Source: Hymenobacter gelipurpurascens (lineage in GTDB: Bacteria; Bacteroidota; Bacteroidia; Cytophagales; Hymenobacteraceae). From it: 64,000 bases of DNA. Within the stretch, counting starts at the first letter, position 1. The number at the start of each line of letters is the position of its first letter. Under the pieces are notes generated by a model that was not told where the DNA came from, searched no databases, and saw nothing but the letters and a program-made list of their open reading frames with translations. The stretch spans positions 1 through 64,000 of the forward strand of contig NZ_FYEW01000001.1 of assembly GCF_900187375.1 (NCBI RefSeq), in the 5' to 3' direction. Both the position numbers and the translations under genes were made by a program. Shown piece after piece: positions 8,738-15,870 of the stretch.

Positions 8738-10879
8738 GTGACTCCAGCAACCAAACGTAAAATCGGCATCGGCTTAGGCATTCTTGTCGTATTGCTCGCC
8801 GTAGGCCTAAGTATTTTCCTGCTCAAGCGGCAGCAGCTGCTCGATTATGCCCTGCAGCAGGTGAAAGCCAAAGTAGAGCGGAAGTTCCCCGTTAAGCTCA
8901 CCCTCGGGCCCGCTCGCTTCACCGATCTGAATACCGTTCGGCTGGAAGGCATGAGCCTGGTACCAGCCGCCCAACCCGCCGATACGTTGCTGAAAGCTCA
9001 GGCCGTGCGCGCCTCGCTGAGTGTGCGCAGCCTGTTTGCTGGTAGGCCAGTGTTCAGCAATCTGGAAATAGATGATGCTCGCCTGACGGCTCATAAAACC
9101 GCTACCACTGATAACTATTCGTTTCTCTACCGCAAGAAAAAAGGCGAGCGAGTAGTGCCCCGCGACACGACCAAAGGCACCAACTACGGACTGCTGGCCA
9201 ACCAGCTCCTGGAAGCGGCCTTCGATAACGTGCCTGTAGAAGCTGATTTTCGCAATTTCCTGGTCACGTACCGCAGCCCGCGCCACTCAGCCACGCTCAC
9301 TATGCCGCGTCTGGCAATTAAGGATGGCGACATCACGGGCCAGCTCACGGCAGTTGTTGACTCCGTAACTAACCGGATGGGTGTGCAGGGTCGCATTGAT
9401 GCCGGCGACTACCAAGTAGATGCCCGAATTTTTGGCCTCGATAAGCGCCCCGTGATCCTGCCGTATGTGCAGAGCCGGTATGGCGCCCGGGTGCAGTTTG
9501 ATACTATCCGGGTGAGCCTGACGGACAAGAAAATGAATGACGATGAACTTACGGTAAAAGGCACGGCTTCCGCCACCAACTTCATCGTAAACCACCCCAA
9601 GCTCTCCGACAGCGACGTGCGCTTCCCACGCGGCGGCATCGACTTCGTGACGCGTCTAGGCCAGGCCTCGTTTGCGCTGGAGAAGGGCACAAGAGTGCTC
9701 CTCAATAAGATGGAGTTCTTTCCGGAGCTTTCGGTACGGCGGCTGCCGGTGCCACAACGCGTGATTGGCAAGCAAATCAATGGCCTCACCAACCGCAACC
9801 AGTTTCTGGCCGGCCTACAGGTGAAGCTGAATGTGGAATCGGCTGAAACGGCCGCCAACGACTTTTTTGCCTCGCTGCCCGAGGGCATGTTCGAAACGCT
9901 GGAAGGCACGCAGGCTGAAGGCACGCTCAAGTATCGCCTCAAAGCGAACTTGGACATGAACAAGCTAGATAGCCTTCAGTTTAACTCAGGACTGCAGGCC
10001 ACCAAGTTTCGCGTAACCCGCTTCGGCCGCGAAAACCTGAACAAGCTCAACGAACAGTTCCCGTATACGGCCTACAACGACAAAGGCGACTCCGTAAAAA
10101 CCTTCCTCGTAGGTCCCTCTAACCCAGAGTTCACGCCCTACAATCAGGTCTCTGATTATCTGAAAGCCGCCATCATGACGGCCGAGGACCCGCGCTTCAT
10201 GACTCACCGAGGGTTTATGGAAAAGGCCTTCGTGAAATCAGCCATCCAGAACCTCAAGGAGCGGCGTTTCGCTCGCGGCGGCAGCACCATCTCGATGCAG
10301 CTGGTAAAAAACGTGTTCCTGACGCGCAAGAAAACCATCGTGCGGAAAGTGGAGGAAGCACTGATTGTTTGGATCATTGAGAACACGCGCTTGGCCTCTA
10401 AAGAGCGGATGCTAGAGGTGTACCTCAACATTATTGAATGGGGACCGAAAATTTATGGCGTCGATGAAGCCGCGCGCTTCTACTTTGATAAGCAGCCCGC
10501 CAACCTCAATTTGTCGGAGAGCCTATACCTGGCCAGTATTATTCCGCGGCCCAAGTACTACCAGCGTTCTTTCAACCAGTACGGCGAGATGCGCGGTTCA
10601 GCCCGCTACTTCCACCGGCTTATTGCCGACCTGATGCTGCGAAAAGGCCTGATTTCGGAGGGAGACCGGGGCACCTTAAGCTACAGCCTCAACTTCCCCG
10701 GTCGGGCCCATGGCTCCATCTTCCGGGCCGTGCGCGACACCGTGCGTACTGTGCAACCCGCCGATTCCTCGCAATTTGAGCCGCTCAACCTGATTGACTT
10801 GCTAGGCGGCGCCGCGGCGCCCGACGCCGGTGTAAACCAGGAAGTGCCCGCCACCCCGCCGCCACCCCCAAAGCCCTAG
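8738..10879 (+). CDS. AsmA-like / GT51 peptidoglycan transglycosylase fusion
   Basis: About 713 residues from GTG 8738. A signal-anchor helix lies near residues 10-30. Residues ~30-430 resemble the AsmA-type periplasmic repeat (LEGMSLVP, FSNLEIDDARLTAH). The C-terminal ~230 residues are a GT51 transglycosylase domain: AEDPRFMTHRG with the catalytic glutamate near residue 483, then RGGSTISMQLVKNVFL and EVYLNIIEWGP. It would polymerise lipid II glycan strands. No penicillin-binding transpeptidase domain follows; the protein ends in a Pro-rich tail. The AsmA-like N-terminus on a monofunctional transglycosylase is a domain order known mostly from Bacteroidota. It is followed by two tandem hairpins. 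Confidence 0.85.
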   Translation: MTPATKRKIGIGLGILVVLLAVGLSIFLLKRQQLLDYALQQVKAKVERKFPVKLTLGPARFTDLNTVRLEGMSLVPAAQPADTLLKAQAVRASLSVRSLFAGRPVFSNLEIDDARLTAHKTATTDNYSFLYRKKKGERVVPRDTTKGTNYGLLANQLLEAAFDNVPVEADFRNFLVTYRSPRHSATLTMPRLAIKDGDITGQLTAVVDSVTNRMGVQGRIDAGDYQVDARIFGLDKRPVILPYVQSRYGARVQFDTIRVSLTDKKMNDDELTVKGTASATNFIVNHPKLSDSDVRFPRGGIDFVTRLGQASFALEKGTRVLLNKMEFFPELSVRRLPVPQRVIGKQINGLTNRNQFLAGLQVKLNVESAETAANDFFASLPEGMFETLEGTQAEGTLKYRLKANLDMNKLDSLQFNSGLQATKFRVTRFGRENLNKLNEQFPYTAYNDKGDSVKTFLVGPSNPEFTPYNQVSDYLKAAIMTAEDPRFMTHRGFMEKAFVKSAIQNLKERRFARGGSTISMQLVKNVFLTRKKTIVRKVEEALIVWIIENTRLASKERMLEVYLNIIEWGPKIYGVDEAARFYFDKQPANLNLSESLYLASIIPRPKYYQRSFNQYGEMRGSARYFHRLIADLMLRKGLISEGDRGTLSYSLNFPGRAHGSIFRAVRDTVRTVQPADSSQFEPLNLIDLLGGAAAPDAGVNQEVPATPPPPPKP

Positions 10880-10904
10880 GCCACCTGAGAGGTCTTAATT
10901 ATCA

Positions 10905-10940
10905 CACAGGCCCCGCTAGCAGATACTAGCGGGGCCTGTG
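10905..10940. terminator. Perfect 15-bp hairpin after GT51 gene
   Basis: Arms 10905-10919 and 10926-10940 are perfectly complementary around a 6-nt loop. No T run follows on either strand, so termination efficiency is uncertain. Confidence 0.6.
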
Positions 10941-10967
10941 CCATATGTAGGAGCTTAACGATATGAG

Positions 10968-11006
10968 CCACGCAAGTGGCCTTTGGCTGCTAGGCCACTT
11001 GCGTGG
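10968..11006. terminator. Second hairpin between convergent genes
   Basis: Perfect 14-bp arms 10968-10981 and 10993-11006, only 28 bp after the previous hairpin and 12 bp from the terC stop. Possibly the terminator or mRNA 3' stabiliser of the minus-strand terC. Confidence 0.55.
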
Positions 11007-11018
11007 ATAAGATGCCGC

Positions 11019-11972
11019 CTATTCTGGTTGTTCGGTGCTAACAGGGTCTGGTACTTCTAGCTTCTTTGGCAGCAGCAACGATATGACCACTGACATAACC
11101 AGAATAAAGCCTACCACGGCCAAAGAAATGCCCATCGGAATGTGGTATATCTCCTGAAAAAGCAGCTTGCCACCAATAAAAATCAGGATGAGCGAGAGGC
11201 CGTAGTGCAGGTAATGGAACAGGCGCATCAGGCCTTCAAGCGCGAAGTACAGCGCCCGTAGGCCTAGCAGAGCAAATACGTTGCTAGTGTACACGATAAA
11301 CGTATCGCGCGATACAGCCAGAATTGCCGGGATAGAATCGACGGCAAACATCACATCGGTTGTTTCCACCATCACGAGCACCACAAATAGGGGCGTCGCG
11401 AACCGTAGGCCATCTTTCTGGACAAAGAACTTGCCTTCGTGAAGGCGGCTGGTAATGGGCAAGTGGCGGCTCAGAAACTTGACAACCGGATTATTGTCGG
11501 GGTCGATTTCTGGCTCGCCGGCGCTGGTAGCCATTTTTACGCCAGTATACACGAGGAAGGCACCCAGCACATACAACAGGAAGTGGAATTTGGCCAGCAA
11601 GGCCGCCCCAACCAGGATAAAGGCCGCCCGCAAGACTAAGGCCCCAATAATCCCCCAGAACAGGATTTTGTGCTGGTACTGCTGCGGAACCTTGAAGTAG
11701 GTGAAGATGAGCAGAAAGACAAATAGGTTATCAACGCTCAGGGATTTCTCAATCAGGTAGCCTGTGAGGAACTCCATGGCGGCCTGCTTGCCCAGCCAAC
11801 GATAAACCAGATAGTTGAAGGAAAGCGACAGCGCAATCCAAAAAGCACTCCACCCAAGTGCTTCCCGCATGCGGACCACATGTGCTTTGCGGTTAAATAC
11901 CAGCAAATCAAGTAGTAACAACGCCACCACAAAGGCGTTGAAGGCAAGCCAGAATAGAGGAGTGTTGTCCAT
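11019..11972 (-). CDS. TerC/Alx family integral membrane protein
   Basis: 317 residues with about nine hydrophobic helices. Family marks are the acidic helices EKSLSVDNLFVFLLIF (about 75-90) and TTDVMFAVDSIPAILAVS (about 205-222), whose aspartates are thought to bind metal. TerC/Alx proteins are linked to Mn2+ export, metalation of exported enzymes and tellurite resistance. The length (about 310) fits the Alx-type subgroup rather than the shorter YkoY type found at 19881. It stands alone between the hairpins and the next gene. Confidence 0.9.
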   Translation of the reverse strand: MDNTPLFWLAFNAFVVALLLLDLLVFNRKAHVVRMREALGWSAFWIALSLSFNYLVYRWLGKQAAMEFLTGYLIEKSLSVDNLFVFLLIFTYFKVPQQYQHKILFWGIIGALVLRAAFILVGAALLAKFHFLLYVLGAFLVYTGVKMATSAGEPEIDPDNNPVVKFLSRHLPITSRLHEGKFFVQKDGLRFATPLFVVLVMVETTDVMFAVDSIPAILAVSRDTFIVYTSNVFALLGLRALYFALEGLMRLFHYLHYGLSLILIFIGGKLLFQEIYHIPMGISLAVVGFILVMSVVISLLLPKKLEVPDPVSTEQPE

Positions 11973-12030
11973 GCAGCCAAAAGATACGTATCCAGCGCCA
12001 GTTACTAGCGCGGCTGTATACTTCTGCTGC

Positions 12031-12831
12031 TTACCGGGTTTCGGGAGTTGGGGTTGCCGACATGGTAGCTGAGGCAGGAACAGCCGTTAGGGCTGCCGCC
12101 GGACGCTCAAACCGGCGAAACCAGCTGCTGATCTTCATTCGGATAACGCCCAGGAAAGCTTCCTGCACAATACCCTTGCTCATTTTGGAGGTTCCCCGGG
12201 TGCGGTCAGTAAAGATGATGGGCACCTCCTTAATGCGGAATCCAAATTTGTAAGTCAGCCATTTCATCTCAATTTGGAAGGCATAGCCCACAAACCGGAT
12301 CTGATCAAGCGGAATGGTGCGCAGCACACGGGCCGTGTAGCACTTGAAGCCGGCCGTAGCATCCATGATGGGCATGCCGGTGATGAAACGCACGTAAGCC
12401 GAGGCAAACCACGACATAAGCACCCGGTTCATTGGCCAGTTCACCACGTTCACACCCTGAATGTAGCGCGAACCAATGGCCAGATCATATTCTTGGTGGG
12501 CGCAGGCGTCGTAAAGCCGAATTAGGTCGTCGGGGTTATGCGAGAAGTCGGCGTCCATCTCGAAAATATACTCGTAGCCGTGCGCCAAGGCCCATTTAAA
12601 ACCGTGAATGTATGCGGTACCCAGGCCCAACTTGCCCTTACGCTCCTCCAGAAACAGGCGCCCTGGAAACTCAGGCATCAGGTTGCGGATAATGGCAGCA
12701 GTGCCATCAGGCGAGCCATCATCAATGATGAGCACATTGAAAGCTTTGGGCAATGAAAAGACCTTGCGGATGATCAGTTCCGCATTTTCACGCTCGTTGT
12801 AGGTCGGTATCAGGACAAGCCCGTTATTCAT
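12031..12831 (-). CDS. Dolichol-phosphate-mannose-synthase-like GT2
   Basis: 266 residues, catalytic GT2 domain only. It shows LVLIPTYNERENAELI at the start, DDGSPDGT (about 37-44), EMDADFSHNPDDL (about 92-104) and GYAFQIEMKW, the near-universal set for bacterial Ppm1/DPM1-like polyprenol monophosphomannose synthases. It probably transfers mannose or a related sugar to undecaprenyl phosphate for protein or glycan glycosylation. No C-terminal membrane helices are present, unlike the GT2 at 3751; it carries an amphipathic, basic C-terminal end. The promoter element lies directly against the ATG, so the message may be leaderless. Confidence 0.92.
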   Translation of the reverse strand: MNNGLVLIPTYNERENAELIIRKVFSLPKAFNVLIIDDGSPDGTAAIIRNLMPEFPGRLFLEERKGKLGLGTAYIHGFKWALAHGYEYIFEMDADFSHNPDDLIRLYDACAHQEYDLAIGSRYIQGVNVVNWPMNRVLMSWFASAYVRFITGMPIMDATAGFKCYTARVLRTIPLDQIRFVGYAFQIEMKWLTYKFGFRIKEVPIIFTDRTRGTSKMSKGIVQEAFLGVIRMKISSWFRRFERPAAALTAVPASATMSATPTPETR

Positions 12832-12835
12832 AGTC

Positions 12836-12843
12836 CAAAGGTA
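12836..12843 (-). promoter_or_regulatory. -7 element TACCTTTG abutting the GT2 start
   Basis: Minus-strand TACCTTTG ends four bases before the ATG at 12831. A transcript starting 4-7 nt after the element would begin at or next to the AUG. The 279 bp between 12844 and 13122 is AT-richer and shows no gene. Confidence 0.6.
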
Positions 12844-13122
12844 TGTGGCGTGGTCGACTTATTTAGCGTCGGAAATAGAACAGGAATAGCTAATGCAGAA
12901 TAAAGGAAGAAACAGCTAAGTAAGAGCAGGATCAAGGACATAAATACACTCCCCAAATTGCATGCAGGAAACGTATTCTTTCTGATGTTTATAACCGCGC
13001 ACCGGGTGCATTATGTTCATCCTGGAGGCCGCAAATCTACTTATTCAGTAGAAAGCTAAGCAGTATATCTAAAATACTATTTCTATATGGATCACCTACG
13101 AATTTTGCTGGATAAATAGATT

Positions 13123-14457
13123 TTAGAGGAGTGCAGGAAATAGCTTGCCGGCCAACTCTTTGGCGTGGCGCACACAATCAGGCACACCGACGCCGGCTCG
13201 CCAATTGGCCGTAGCATGCAGCCCGAGCGGCGCCAGGGCATCGATAGCAGCATGTGCGGGCACAATGCGGGCATCAAACTGCGGAATAGCCCGCTCCCAA
13301 TAGTAACGGTACTGCCACACCGGAGCTCCTTTTATGCCATAATAACGGCTTAGCTCAGCATGTACGGCGGCCTTTTGATCTGCTTCTGGCTCGCGAGCGT
13401 TGGCTTCATACTGGCTGCCGCCTACAAACGTGGTAAACAATACCTGCCCGGCCGGCACCCGATTTGGGAAAATAGAACTGGTCCAGACGCTGCCAGCAGC
13501 GTAGGCCTGTTCTGCCTTAGGGTGCAGAGCCCCGAATCCATCAAGCGGGTGTTGCACATCGGCGCGCTGATAGGCCGTGTATATGGCCGCCATTGGGGGA
13601 TAATACACTTGACCTAGCGCGGCGGCAGCCTCCGGGAATCCGGGCTGCAGCAGGTCGGCAGCGGCGTAAGCGGGGAGGCACAGCACCACGGTATCATAGC
13701 GGCGCGGGGCGGGGCCGGCAGTGGTTTCTAATTCCCAGCGACCATCTTCGTCATCGCGGTGCAGAGAGGTGACAGCTGCTCCAATGTGGGCGCGGCGTAG
13801 TTGGGCAAGCAGCTTATCGGTGAGGGTTTGCAGGCCGTTGCGCAGGGTAAAGATGCGCCGGCGGCCGGCGGCTCCATCCTTTTTCTTCATGAGGCCGCGC
13901 AGCACGGAGCCGTGCGCCTGCTCCAGCGCCGCCAGCTGCGGAAAGGTTTTGTGCAGCAGCAGTTGCTCCGGGTCGCCGGCATAGATGCCCGAGATAAATG
14001 GGTTCAGGGCATAGTCCACGACTTCGGAGCCGAAGCGGCGGCGGAAAAAACTGGCTAGCGTTTCGGTTGGGTCGGGGGGCAGGGGAGGGCGCGTTAGTTC
14101 GCGCAGAATATTCCATTTGCCTTTCAGATTGAAAAATTTGCCCGTTAGTAAGCTCGGCGGTGTGCCTGGCAGCTGGCGGTATTTCCCATCACGCAGCACG
14201 TAGCGGTTCTGGCTCACGGCCGCTGCATCCTGCACCTGGTCGGCTAGGCCTAGCGCCTGTACTAGCTCTTCCAGCTCAGGGCTGAGCTGCAGCGAGTTCG
14301 GCCCGGTTTCCAGCAGATACTCGCCCTGGCGCTCTGAGCGCACAATGCCGCCGCCGCGGGGCGAGGCCTCAAACAGATCATAATGGGCTCCGGCTTTTTG
14401 CAGATGCCAGGCCAGGGTGAGGCCCGAAATGCCGCCGCCAATGATGGCTACATTCAT
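13123..14457 (-). CDS. hemG: FAD-dependent protoporphyrinogen oxidase
   Basis: 444 residues from ATG 14457. It oxidises protoporphyrinogen IX to protoporphyrin IX in haem synthesis. The N-terminus MNVAIIGGGISGLTLAWHL is the FAD dinucleotide-binding fold; GGGIVRSERQGEYLLETGPNSL is characteristic of the oxygen-dependent (HemY-type) family; the C-terminal ends in GLHATANWRAGVGVPDC, the second flavin contact. The frame stays open up to 14661 but the fold begins right at 14457 and a promoter sits at 14490-14497. No other haem gene is adjacent. Confidence 0.93.
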   Translation of the reverse strand: MNVAIIGGGISGLTLAWHLQKAGAHYDLFEASPRGGGIVRSERQGEYLLETGPNSLQLSPELEELVQALGLADQVQDAAAVSQNRYVLRDGKYRQLPGTPPSLLTGKFFNLKGKWNILRELTRPPLPPDPTETLASFFRRRFGSEVVDYALNPFISGIYAGDPEQLLLHKTFPQLAALEQAHGSVLRGLMKKKDGAAGRRRIFTLRNGLQTLTDKLLAQLRRAHIGAAVTSLHRDDEDGRWELETTAGPAPRRYDTVVLCLPAYAAADLLQPGFPEAAAALGQVYYPPMAAIYTAYQRADVQHPLDGFGALHPKAEQAYAAGSVWTSSIFPNRVPAGQVLFTTFVGGSQYEANAREPEADQKAAVHAELSRYYGIKGAPVWQYRYYWERAIPQFDARIVPAHAAIDALAPLGLHATANWRAGVGVPDCVRHAKELAGKLFPALL

Positions 14458-14489
14458 GAAAACAGGGGTGCGAAGTAGATATGCAGCCA

Positions 14490-14497
14490 CAAAGGTA
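14490..14497 (-). promoter_or_regulatory. hemG promoter -7 element TACCTTTG
   Basis: Minus-strand TACCTTTG 33 bp upstream of the hemG ATG, divergent from the element at 14581. Confidence 0.65.
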
Positions 14498-14580
14498 CTG
14501 CACCCTGGCCTAGCGAGGGTACGGTAGCGCCTAAGTGTGGCAACAAGTGGCCTAAAGCCCTGGTAACCGGGTCGCTGTTG

Positions 14581-14588
14581 TAGCTTTG
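14581..14588 (+). promoter_or_regulatory. -7 element TAGCTTTG abutting gmhB
   Basis: TAGCTTTG ends five bases before the ATG at 14594, the same close spacing as at 12836, which suggests a leaderless or nearly leaderless message. Confidence 0.6.
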
Positions 14589-14593
14589 GGCCA

Positions 14594-15130
14594 ATGAATC
14601 CTCCTGTACCCACCCCGCCCCGCGGAAAAGCCGTGTTCCTGGACCGCGACGGCGTGCTCAATGAAGAAATTGGCGACTACGTATGGCAGCCGGAGAAATT
14701 TATGGTGCTGGATGGTGTGCCCGAGAGTCTGGCCCGCCTGAAGCAGGCCGGCTATTATCTGGTAGTCATCACTAACCAAGCGGGCATCGCCAAAAAGCTG
14801 TATACTGAAACCGATGTGCAGGCCTGCCACGAGAAGCTCCAGCTTGCCTGCGGAAACCTGCTTGATGCGCTCTATTTCGCCCCATCTCACCCCAGCGTAT
14901 CGGAGTCTTTATCCCGCAAGCCCGACTCGCTGATGCTGGAGAAAGCAATGGCGCGCTTTGCCCTCGATCCGGCCCAGTGCTGGATAGTCGGCGACCGGCA
15001 CCGCGATATACAGGCAGGGGCCAAGGTGGGCGTGCGTGGCATTCTGGTAGGCCACTCCGAAACCGCCGACTATCAGCCGCACGTTGCCGATTTAAGCGCC
15101 GCCACCGACCTAATTCTGGGAGCGAGCTAA
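14594..15130 (+). CDS. gmhB: HAD-IIIA phosphatase, GmhB-like
   Basis: 178 residues. The HAD signature FLDRDGVLNEEIGDYV (nucleophile D17, acid D19), ITNQAGIAKKLYTE, SRKPDSLMLEKAM and VGDRHRDIQAG fit D-glycero-D-manno-heptose-1,7-bisphosphate 7-phosphatase, which acts in ADP- or GDP-heptose synthesis. The zinc loop of classic GmhB (Cys/His cluster before the RKP motif) is missing: the stretch reads APSHPSVSESLSRKP with no cysteines. It may be a zinc-free GmhB or a related histidinol-phosphate-type phosphatase. The closest possible partner is the GT9 at 6048. Transcribed divergently from hemG. Confidence 0.8.
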   Translation: MNPPVPTPPRGKAVFLDRDGVLNEEIGDYVWQPEKFMVLDGVPESLARLKQAGYYLVVITNQAGIAKKLYTETDVQACHEKLQLACGNLLDALYFAPSHPSVSESLSRKPDSLMLEKAMARFALDPAQCWIVGDRHRDIQAGAKVGVRGILVGHSETADYQPHVADLSAATDLILGAS

Positions 15131-15153
15131 GCCACTGGCCTAGCAACAAAAAC

Positions 15154-15192
15154 AACGCGCCCACCTTTCCAATGGGAGACGGTGGGCGCGTT
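15154..15192 (-). terminator. Terminator for the first small lipoprotein
   Basis: Perfect 12-bp GC-rich arms 15154-15165 and 15181-15192. Read on the minus strand the stem is followed by GTTTTTGTT, so it should end the lipoprotein transcript; it also lies after gmhB. Confidence 0.75.
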
Positions 15193-15209
15193 GGCAAGAG
15201 AAGTCTAGC

Positions 15210-15359
15210 CTACTGGCGCTCCGTGGGAACTTCCGCGCTGGCCGTGATGGTAGTGGACACGTGCGTGGCCGGTTTGGTGGTGGAATAAGCGGGACATTTG
15301 GTACGGCACGACCCAAGCGTAACCCCACCGAGGACTGCGAGTATAAGCAGTTTTTTCAT
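15210..15359 (-). CDS. Tiny lipoprotein, CPAYS family, copy 1
   Basis: 49 residues. A lipoprotein signal, MKKLLILAVLGGVTLGSC, ends in an LGSC lipobox with the lipidated cysteine at residue 18. The mature part has RTKCPAYSTTKPAT, then a Ser/Thr-rich tail ending in ERQ. It is a clear paralogue of the protein at 15541-15696: both share the lipobox position, a KxxCPAYSxTKxA core and an RQ C-terminus. A minus-strand terminator follows directly. No function is known. Coding evidence is the signal peptide, the paralogy and the terminator. Confidence 0.8.
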   Translation of the reverse strand: MKKLLILAVLGGVTLGSCRTKCPAYSTTKPATHVSTTITASAEVPTERQ

Positions 15360-15439
15360 GTTTTAGTGCAATTATTAAGAGGGCTTCACAATTCCAAACC
15401 TCTTGTAGCAAGTATGTTCCGCTTCGGAACGCTACCCAA

Positions 15440-15455
15440 GTGCAATTAATTGCAC
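15440..15455. promoter_or_regulatory. 16-bp perfect palindrome upstream of lipoprotein 1
   Basis: GTGCAATTAATTGCAC is perfectly self-complementary and lies about 80 bp upstream of the ATG at 15359. A related GTGCAATTATTA occurs at 15366-15377, next to that ATG. It could be a dimeric regulator's operator; no regulator gene is adjacent. Confidence 0.4.
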
Positions 15456-15483
15456 AGATGCACTGATTTTTTTCTACCATAAA

Positions 15484-15516
15484 AAAGCTCCTTCCGCTAG
15501 CAGCAGAAGGAGCTTT
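15484..15516 (-). terminator. Terminator for the second small lipoprotein
   Basis: Perfect 11-bp arms 15484-15494 and 15506-15516. On the minus strand the stem is followed by a run of six T, 25 bp after the stop of the gene at 15541. Confidence 0.8.
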
Positions 15517-15540
15517 ACAAGCTCTTTAGCAGAACCAAAA

Positions 15541-15696
15541 TTACTGGCGGGGCGAAGCGGGAGCCGTGCTGGCCGAGATAGGGAACGACAGGCGCGAAGC
15601 CTCTTTCGTGCTCGAGTACGCTGGGCACTGCGACTTCTTATTACAGGCGCCCAGGCCTAGGGTGGCTACGCAAGCCAGGAGTAGAACTTTCTTCAT
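15541..15696 (-). CDS. Tiny lipoprotein, CPAYS family, copy 2
   Basis: 51 residues. The signal MKKVLLLACVATLGLGAC carries an LGAC lipobox with cysteine 18. The mature protein begins NKKSQCPAYSSTKEAS and ends in PASPRQ. It is the paralogue of the gene at 15210. Both are monocistronic with their own terminators, which suggests independent expression rather than an operon. The conserved free cysteine after lipidation might form a disulfide. Role unknown; small abundant outer-membrane lipoproteins with this look are common in Hymenobacter-type genomes, to my knowledge uncharacterised. Confidence 0.8.
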   Translation of the reverse strand: MKKVLLLACVATLGLGACNKKSQCPAYSSTKEASRLSFPISASTAPASPRQ

Positions 15697-15810
15697 GAGA
15701 ATGGTAAATTGTAAAGACGAGCTGATTCGGAAAGGTAAAGGTAGATGAACCCCAGGCCGCGTCCAAGTTGCCGCGTTGATGTTTCTCCGGAAGGTGGCCT
15801 AGGCCAGTAA

Positions 15811-15854
15811 AAAGCCCCATGTCTGCCGTTTAACTGGCCTAGACATGGGGCTTT
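15811..15854 (-). terminator. Terminator of arginine decarboxylase
   Basis: Perfect 14-bp arms 15811-15824 and 15841-15854. On the minus strand the stem is followed by TTTTTAC, 16 bp beyond the speA stop. Confidence 0.8.
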
Positions 15855-15870
15855 ACAGTATTTCTAGGAA

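Noticed and set aside
8571..8750. 60-residue N-terminal extension of adenylosuccinate lyase
   Set aside because: It crosses two promoters and overlaps the divergent gene; family length fits the ATG at 8570.
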